A program made the translations under genes and the position numbers. A stretch of DNA of 64,000 nt from Pacificispira sp040217575 (GTDB lineage Bacteria; Pseudomonadota; Alphaproteobacteria; UBA8366; Aestuariispiraceae): the NCBI GenBank assembly GCA_040217575.1, contig JAVJPW010000006.1, forward strand, positions 744,001 through 808,000, read 5' to 3'. Shown here one piece after another: positions 59,182 to 64,000 of the stretch; the stretch's first letter is position 1; every line of letters begins with the position of its first letter. The notes under the pieces are model-generated. The model made no database searches. It was given only the letters and a program-made list of their open reading frames with translations, and was not told where the DNA came from.

Positions 59182-59658
59182 TCAGGCGGCTTCTGCAGAG
59201 ACGCCACTAGCCGCGGCAAACCATTCTTCCGCCCAGTCGGCGGCGACGTCTTCCGGCAGCTCACCGGACGACGCGTCGTGTTCCAGCCGTTCGCCGACTC
59301 GGGTCGCGCCCAGCTTTGTCAGAAGTTCATCGAATTTCATGCCGCCGAAGCAGAAGGTTTGCATATAGGTCCTGTCACCCAGGGCAAAGACACCATAGCG
59401 AAGGCCGGAAAGGTCCGGCTTTTCCGATTCCAGGTCTTCGAAGAACGCCTGGGCATTGTCGGGGATGTCGCCCTGACCGTATGTGGACGTGCAAATGATG
59501 TAGAAGTCGTCGCTGTTCAGGTCACCGGCCTTCAGATCGTCCATAAGGGTGATTTCGGCGGTTGCGCCCTTGTCTTCCAGGACATCCAGGATTTCATCGG
59601 CAACGAGTTCCGCCGTTCCGGTCATCGTTCCCACGAGTATCTTGACGTTGTCGCTCAT
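59182..59658 (-). CDS. Flavodoxin
   Basis: From ATG 59658 the 158-residue protein has the flavodoxin FMN phosphate loop GTMTGTAELVADEI (MioC/flavodoxin-like), the isoalloxazine segment TSTYGQGDIPDNA and VFALGDRTYM. It carries one or two electrons to oxygenases or reductases in the cytoplasm. Placed divergently beside boxR and ahead of the DUF4863 and benzoate-CoA ligase genes, it is a candidate electron donor to BoxB, since boxA is not in the window. That role is inference. Confidence 0.85.
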   Translation of the reverse strand: MSDNVKILVGTMTGTAELVADEILDVLEDKGATAEITLMDDLKAGDLNSDDFYIICTSTYGQGDIPDNAQAFFEDLESEKPDLSGLRYGVFALGDRTYMQTFCFGGMKFDELLTKLGATRVGERLEHDASSGELPEDVAADWAEEWFAAASGVSAEAA

Positions 59659-59780
59659 CCGTCGCCCTATCCCATGTATGATTTGCAATTTTGCGCGTTG
59701 CACTTTCTTCAATACAGGAACTATAATGCATATTGACGAAGTGCTCAAGAACAATAGTGCATTAATTGCCGGGGGCCAAT
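59659..59780. promoter_or_regulatory. Divergent flavodoxin/boxR control region with TGCA sites
   Basis: TGCA occurs at 59684, 59699, 59727 and 59758. Two of these sit in sequences related to the boxC sites: ACTATAATGCAT near 59720-59731 and CAATAGTGCATT near 59753-59763. The region holds the promoters for the flavodoxin operon and boxR, and BoxR autoregulation here is likely. Confidence 0.55.
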
Positions 59781-60698
59781 TTGGCAATCAGTGACAAGAA
59801 TGGCGATGATCCGGAACTGAGGGACTATCTCAGTGCCCTTGGTGAGCGGGTCCGGCAGGCGCGTGCAAAACGCGGCATGGCGCGCCGGATTCTGGCGCGC
59901 GATTCCGGCGTGTCCGAACGCTATCTGGCACAGCTTGAAACCGGGTCCGGAAATCCGACGGTCGCGGTTCTGCGCCAGATTGCAAAGGCGGTGGACTATC
60001 CGCTGACGGAACTTGTGACGGATGAGGCGGGTATTCTGGCCGATGCGGTCCCGGCGGACCTTGCGCCGATACTGGAACAGCTGCGGGGTGTTCCCGTCGA
60101 CTTGTTGCCGGACGTGCGCACTGCGATCAGCAAGGTCGGTACCGGCCCTTGTTCGCCGGCAGCCCTTGAAACCCGAAAGGGTGGCCGTCTTGCGTTGATC
60201 GGGCTGCGTGGCGGCGGCAAATCAACTTTGGGTCGGATGTTGGCGGACAGGCTTTCCATGTCTTTCGTCGAATTGAACAGGATTGTGGAACGCGACTATG
60301 GCGGCAGCATTGGCGAGATACTGGCGCTCAGCGGTCAACCGGCGTTCCGACGGCTTGAACGACGGGCACTGGAAAACACGATCCGCGACAACAAGGCCAC
60401 AATCATAGCGACCGGGGGCGGCATCGTATCCGAACTCGGGACTTTCAATCTTTTGCTGGAACGGTGTCACACGATCTGGATCAAGGCATCTCCGGATGAA
60501 CATATGAACCGGGTGATCAATCAGGGCGATCTTCGCCCCATGGCCCGCAATGACGAGGCAATGGAAGATTTGAAAGCGATCCTGAATGCGCGCGAACCCG
60601 CCTATCGTCAGGCGGATGCCGTTGTCGACACGACCGGCCAGACCCCGGAACAAAGCCTGACAGACCTGGAGGCTGTCGCACGGAAGCTGTTGAAGTAA
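59781..60698 (+). CDS. boxR: BoxR-type benzoyl-CoA-responsive regulator
   Basis: The 305-residue protein joins an N-terminal Xre-type helix-turn-helix (LGERVRQARAKRGMARRILA, SERYLAQLETGSGNPTV) to a C-terminal domain like shikimate kinase (GLRGGGKSTLGRML, GQPAFRRLERRAL, TGGGIV). This fusion is diagnostic of BzdR/BoxR, which sense benzoyl-CoA and repress benzoate genes. The most likely start is TTG 59781 after GGGGG; TTG 59766 is an alternative. It is the first gene right of a promoter rich in TGCA. Confidence 0.93.
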   Translation: MAISDKNGDDPELRDYLSALGERVRQARAKRGMARRILARDSGVSERYLAQLETGSGNPTVAVLRQIAKAVDYPLTELVTDEAGILADAVPADLAPILEQLRGVPVDLLPDVRTAISKVGTGPCSPAALETRKGGRLALIGLRGGGKSTLGRMLADRLSMSFVELNRIVERDYGGSIGEILALSGQPAFRRLERRALENTIRDNKATIIATGGGIVSELGTFNLLLERCHTIWIKASPDEHMNRVINQGDLRPMARNDEAMEDLKAILNAREPAYRQADAVVDTTGQTPEQSLTDLEAVARKLLK

Positions 60699-60700
60699 CC

Positions 60701-61756
60701 TCAATTGTCCGGTGGTTCGGCCGGGCGCGCGAAATGCCGATAGGCCAGCGGCGCGGCAATCACGACATAGACGATGCGAATGACATGGTGGGTCGCAACG
60801 AAAGCGACATCGACGCCAAGCGCAAGGGCGACCAGGCTCATTTCCGCCAGACCGCCCGGCGAATAGGCCAGAACCGCGCTGGAAACCGGTACATCGCCAA
60901 GTGTATGAAGCAATATCGCGAATGCGGCGGTCACGCTCAAAAGGATCGCGGTCGCCCCGACGCTCATCGTAATGACGCGCAGGACCTCCGTGCGCGCGGT
61001 GCTGGCGAACCGGCAGCCGATGACAGTGCCCATCACCCACTGGGCGACATTGACGATCAGCGTGGGCGGTTGCGCGGATGTCGTCCCGGTCAGGTGCAGG
61101 ACGGCACTTGCCATCATTGGTCCGACCAGAAGGGGGGCCGGAATCCGAAGCGCCTTGGCGATGGGCCAACCCAGAATGCACAGCGTTAGCAGGATATAGT
61201 CCCTGACCGCGACTTCCCCCAGGCCGACGCCGAACCGCGACCGGTCCGTCATGTCGATTTCAGTGGTCAGCCGGAAGAAGATCGGAATAGCCAGCACGGT
61301 CAAAAGGATGCGGCTGGCATGGGTCAGGACGATGCGTCTATCGTCGCCGCCCATTTCCTTTCCCACGATCATCATTTCGTTCAGCCCGCCGGGCATCGCC
61401 GCGAAATAGGCCGTGGGCCGGTCATAGCCGGCGATCTTTCTGAAGAACGGATAGGTCGCGGCGGCCGAAACGACGACATAGACCAGAAGCAGCGATAGGC
61501 TGAGGGCCCACTGACCCGCCCGGTCCAGCATTTCCGGCGCGAACCCCGACCCCAGCATGATGCCCAGTACGGTCACCATAATGGGGCGGATCGGCATAGG
61601 TCCCTTGACCGGCAGCCCCGCGATGGACGCAACGGTGCAAACGATCATCGGCCCCAGCATCCACGGCAGGGGGATCGTCGCCATTTCCGCCAGGAAACCG
61701 CCGCCCGCACCAAGACCCAGCGCCAGTGCGATCGCGCCAATGGTACGCGGGTCCAT
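60701..61756 (-). CDS. AbrB-family membrane protein
   Basis: From ATG 61756 the 351-residue protein is an AbrB/AimA-type membrane protein (PF05145) with about ten TM helices and duplicated PGG motifs (YFAAMPGGLNEMMIVGKE and AYSPGGLAEMSLVAL). The family is often called ammonia monooxygenase by mistake and probably transports small molecules or regulates. It converges on boxR, with two bases between stops. Confidence 0.82.
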   Translation of the reverse strand: MDPRTIGAIALALGLGAGGGFLAEMATIPLPWMLGPMIVCTVASIAGLPVKGPMPIRPIMVTVLGIMLGSGFAPEMLDRAGQWALSLSLLLVYVVVSAAATYPFFRKIAGYDRPTAYFAAMPGGLNEMMIVGKEMGGDDRRIVLTHASRILLTVLAIPIFFRLTTEIDMTDRSRFGVGLGEVAVRDYILLTLCILGWPIAKALRIPAPLLVGPMMASAVLHLTGTTSAQPPTLIVNVAQWVMGTVIGCRFASTARTEVLRVITMSVGATAILLSVTAAFAILLHTLGDVPVSSAVLAYSPGGLAEMSLVALALGVDVAFVATHHVIRIVYVVIAAPLAYRHFARPAEPPDN

Positions 61757-61955
61757 TGTGAACATCCTAGGAAATCTCTTCCGCCGGGCCTGCGGACATG
61801 CCGGCGCGGTTGCCGCCATTTCGACCAGGAAACCGGTTCAGGTGGATTGCGGTGAATTTAAGAAAACGGAGTGAACGCTGTGCCATATCCGAAAGATAGG
61901 CGGGTGCGGGGCAGTTGGCAAAGCACGACGATGCCCAGCGCCGAACTCGACGCGG

Positions 61956-62984
61956 TCACACCGGCGAAATACTGTCGTCGCCCAGAATATGTTCCCCCTG
62001 ACCGATTAGATGGCTGGCTGGTCCGACGATCTTCGGGTCCGGCGCATGCACAGCCCGACGATCTTTGCCGGTGTAGGGAAGGTGGTGCAGGAAATGCGAC
62101 ATGCAGTTCAGGCGCGCGCGTTTCTTGTCGTTCGATTTGATTACGGTCCAGGGCGCATCGGCCGTGTCGGTATAGAAGAACATCGCTTCCTTCGCCTGGG
62201 TATAGTCATCCCACTTCGAAACGGCGACCTGATCGATTGCAGACAGCTTCCATTGTTTCAGCGGATCTGTTTCCCGCAGCTTGAACCGCCGTACCTGTTC
62301 GTCCTGAGTTACCGAAAACCAGAATTTGAACAACCGAATCCCGCTGTTCACCAGCATGCGTTCGAACTGCGGTGTCTGGCGCATGAATTCCAGATATTCC
62401 ATCGGGGTACAGAATCCCATGACGCGTTCGACCCCGGCGCGGTTGTACCAGGACCGGTCGAACAGCACGATTTCACCGGCCGTCGGAAGATGTTTGATAT
62501 AGCGCTGATAGTACCATTGACCGCGTTCCTCGTCGGTCGGTTTTTCAAGCGCGACCACCCGTGCACCGCGGGGGTTCAGATGTTCCATGAACCGTTTGAT
62601 CGTGCCACCCTTGCCGGCGGCGTCCCGGCCTTCGAACAGGATAACAATGCGCTGACCGGTTTCCTTGGTCCATTTTTGAACCTTCAGAAGTTCCACCTGA
62701 AGCGCCGCTTTTCGTTTCTCATAGACGGCCCGGCTGATCTTTCGGGCGTAGGGGTATTCACGGCTTTGGAAACTGCGGATCGCGTCTTCATGGTCGTCGA
62801 TACCGGACTCTTGAAAGGCCGCCTCGCTTCGCATCGCGTCACCATCGGGCGCGTGTTCCTGTTTGGCCTTTGCGGTGTCCGGTACGGGAGGCGCAGAAAC
62901 TTCGGTCTCTTCCACTTCCGCTGTGCTATCCGGTACGGCCTTCAAATCGGGCTTCAGGTTCGAACCCTGTGATTTCACGGTCAT
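61956..62984 (-). CDS. ppk2: Polyphosphate kinase 2 family protein
   Basis: From ATG 62984 (GGGGG about eight bases upstream) the 342-residue protein has the PPK2 core: Walker A LFEGRDAAGKGGTIKR, PRGARVVALEKPTDEERGQWYYQRY, Walker B region LFDRSWYNRAGVE and the lid WKLSAIDQVAVSKWDDY. PPK2 enzymes phosphorylate GDP, ADP or AMP with polyphosphate. The N-terminal 90 residues are acidic and probably disordered. Whether it makes NTPs from NDPs or NDPs from NMPs needs testing. Confidence 0.9.
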   Translation of the reverse strand: MTVKSQGSNLKPDLKAVPDSTAEVEETEVSAPPVPDTAKAKQEHAPDGDAMRSEAAFQESGIDDHEDAIRSFQSREYPYARKISRAVYEKRKAALQVELLKVQKWTKETGQRIVILFEGRDAAGKGGTIKRFMEHLNPRGARVVALEKPTDEERGQWYYQRYIKHLPTAGEIVLFDRSWYNRAGVERVMGFCTPMEYLEFMRQTPQFERMLVNSGIRLFKFWFSVTQDEQVRRFKLRETDPLKQWKLSAIDQVAVSKWDDYTQAKEAMFFYTDTADAPWTVIKSNDKKRARLNCMSHFLHHLPYTGKDRRAVHAPDPKIVGPASHLIGQGEHILGDDSISPV

Positions 62985-63065
62985 GGCACAACCCCCAAAT
63001 GTCGCAAACGCGCCGTAGTCTGACATAGACTTAAGACAACGCCATGACATAAATCAGCGTTGTAG

Positions 63066-64000
63066 TCAGGCCGCCGTGATCCTGGCTTCGTCCAGTTTTC
63101 GCAGTTCCGTCTTCAGGATTTTGCCGTAGTTGCTTTTCGGCAGCCGGTCGACGAAGACATAGTCCTTCGGGCGTTTGAATCGCGCAATCCTGTCCAGGCA
63201 CAATGCGTCCAGTTCTTCCCGTGGCGCCGTGCCCACGACATAGGCCACCACGATTTCACCCCATTCCGGATCGCGACGTCCGATGATGGAAATCTCATCC
63301 ACGGCCGGGTGTTCCAGCAACACCTCCTCCACCTCCCGTGGATAGATGTTCGATCCGCCGGAAATGATCATGTCCTTGGACCGGTCCAGCAGGCTCAGAT
63401 ACCCGTCCGCGTCCAGTTTCCCGATATCTCCGGTGTGCAACCACCCGCCACGCAGGCTTTCGGCTGTGGCATCCGGGTTCTGCCAGTAACCCGTCATGAC
63501 ACTGTCGCCACGGCAGATGATTTCCCCGGTCTCACCGACGGGGACATCGCGGTCCTGGAAATCGACGATGCGTACTTCTACGTTCGGGAAAGGTTTCCCG
63601 GCAGATGCAAGATGTGCCAGATAGTCGGGATGGCCACTGTCGGCGATTTCGTGCCGTTCCAGGCAGGAAATGGTCATCGGGCTTTCGCCCTGGCCATAGA
63701 TCTGGACCAGTTTAGGGCCAAGCCGTTCCAGTGCGAACTGCGCATCCTCCACATACATCGGTGCACCGCCATAGATCAGTGCAAGAAGGTTTTCTGTTGG
63801 CCGCGGCCCATCGTACCGTGCCAGACGGTTGACCATGGTCGGGGCCGCGAACATCGATGTGCGTGGCCATGACGAAAGAATGTCGAACACTTCGTCAGGG
63901 TCGAAACCACCTGATTCCGGCGTGATCTGGCAGCAGGCGCGCGCCAGATGCGGCAGGATATACAGCCCCGAACCGTGGCTCATGGGCGCTGCGTGCAGAA
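63066..64000 (-). CDS. AMP-forming acyl-CoA ligase, N-terminus cut by window edge
   Basis: The C-terminal part of an acyl-adenylate ligase is open beyond the right edge. PMSHGSGLYILPH, IYGGAPM, QIYGQGESPM, GEIICRGDSVMTGYWQN, GWLHTGDIGKLDADGYL, RSKDMIISGGSNIYPREVEE and the C-terminal lysine LPKSNYGKILKTEL are all visible. It activates a carboxylic acid, probably a fatty or aromatic acid, with ATP and CoA. It is in tandem with ppk2, with 81 bases between. Confidence 0.85.
   Translation of the reverse strand, partial: LHAAPMSHGSGLYILPHLARACCQITPESGGFDPDEVFDILSSWPRTSMFAAPTMVNRLARYDGPRPTENLLALIYGGAPMYVEDAQFALERLGPKLVQIYGQGESPMTISCLERHEIADSGHPDYLAHLASAGKPFPNVEVRIVDFQDRDVPVGETGEIICRGDSVMTGYWQNPDATAESLRGGWLHTGDIGKLDADGYLSLLDRSKDMIISGGSNIYPREVEEVLLEHPAVDEISIIGRRDPEWGEIVVAYVVGTAPREELDALCLDRIARFKRPKDYVFVDRLPKSNYGKILKTELRKLDEARITAA

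Noticed and set aside
1..64000. CRISPR array, rRNA or intact insertion sequence
   Set aside because: No regular direct-repeat/spacer series, no rRNA signature and no transposase with terminal repeats could be seen on either strand.

Overview
The window reads as chromosomal DNA of an alphaproteobacterium, probably a marine or sediment heterotroph of the Rhodospirillales type. The evidence is dense GC-rich coding, the alphaproteobacterial leuA/leuB/asd set, a serine-cycle sgaA-mtkA-mtkB block, TRAP transport, a cupin resembling DMSP lyases, BoxR-type control of benzoate genes and a PAS_5-type protein. This placement comes from gene content and style only. I count about 62 protein genes (two cut by the window ends), one tRNA-Phe, one cobalamin riboswitch and one leu leader peptide. 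I see no CRISPR array, no intact insertion sequence and no rRNA.

Layout. 1-7.1 kb: a truncated VIT/vWA surface protein, an aspartate aminotransferase, a two-gene operon (DMSP-lyase-like cupin plus 2-keto-4-pentenoate hydratase-like enzyme), a PAS_5 protein, a Pmp3 peptide, a D-threonine aldolase-like enzyme and a LuxR-type regulator with a degenerate receiver. 7.1-12.4 kb: a structured, terminator-like leader followed by sgaA-mtkA-mtkB (glyoxylate/serine metabolism and malyl-CoA formation). An AT-rich insertion carrying a six-TM protein follows, flanked by a second copy of the 3' end of mtkB. 12.4-23.7 kb: a divergent TetR/SDR pair with visible operators, leuA with a leucine-rich leader peptide, leuB, a block of membrane, acyltransferase, pentapeptide-repeat and histidine kinase genes, a persulfide dioxygenase-like hydrolase, and asd. 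23.7-39.1 kb: a fluoroacetate-dehalogenase-like hydrolase, tRNA-Phe, an operon of flavin monooxygenase-RidA-PhyH-DUF1028-LysR, an ArgE-like deacylase, a BesD/HalD-like oxygenase and a TRAP transporter with a fused small permease. A cobalamin riboswitch in front of hupE, a second PhyH enzyme, an RNase T2 and a PKHD-type oxygenase complete this stretch. Four Fe(II)/2-oxoglutarate enzymes lie within about 12.5 kb.

39.2-45.2 kb holds boxC-boxB behind paired TGCA sites, then DUF1989, amidoligase and peptidase C26 genes. 45.3-52.8 kb holds housekeeping and stress genes: peroxiredoxin, fumarase, a small secreted cysteine protein, TypA, a glutamine amidotransferase, an EamA transporter, an FMN reductase and a SAM hydrolase. 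52.8-60.7 kb is a long leftward run (dienoyl-CoA reductase-like, MaoC, MBL hydrolase, alpha/beta hydrolase, benzoate-CoA ligase, DUF4863, flavodoxin) divergent from boxR. The window ends with an AbrB-type membrane protein, PPK2 and a truncated AMP-forming ligase.

How it works together. Benzoate would be activated by the CoA ligase, epoxidised by BoxB and ring-opened by BoxC, with BoxR responding to benzoyl-CoA. The usual BoxA reductase is not in view and a flavodoxin sits where an electron donor would be expected. The 25-36 kb block looks like uptake and oxidative breakdown of an unidentified amine- or amino-acid-like compound. The points most worth a second look are the mtkB 3'-end duplication around foreign-looking DNA, the possibly near-leaderless leu leader peptide, the structured element before sgaA, the riboswitch whose expression platform appears to hide the hupE ribosome site, and the amidoligase/C26 pair.
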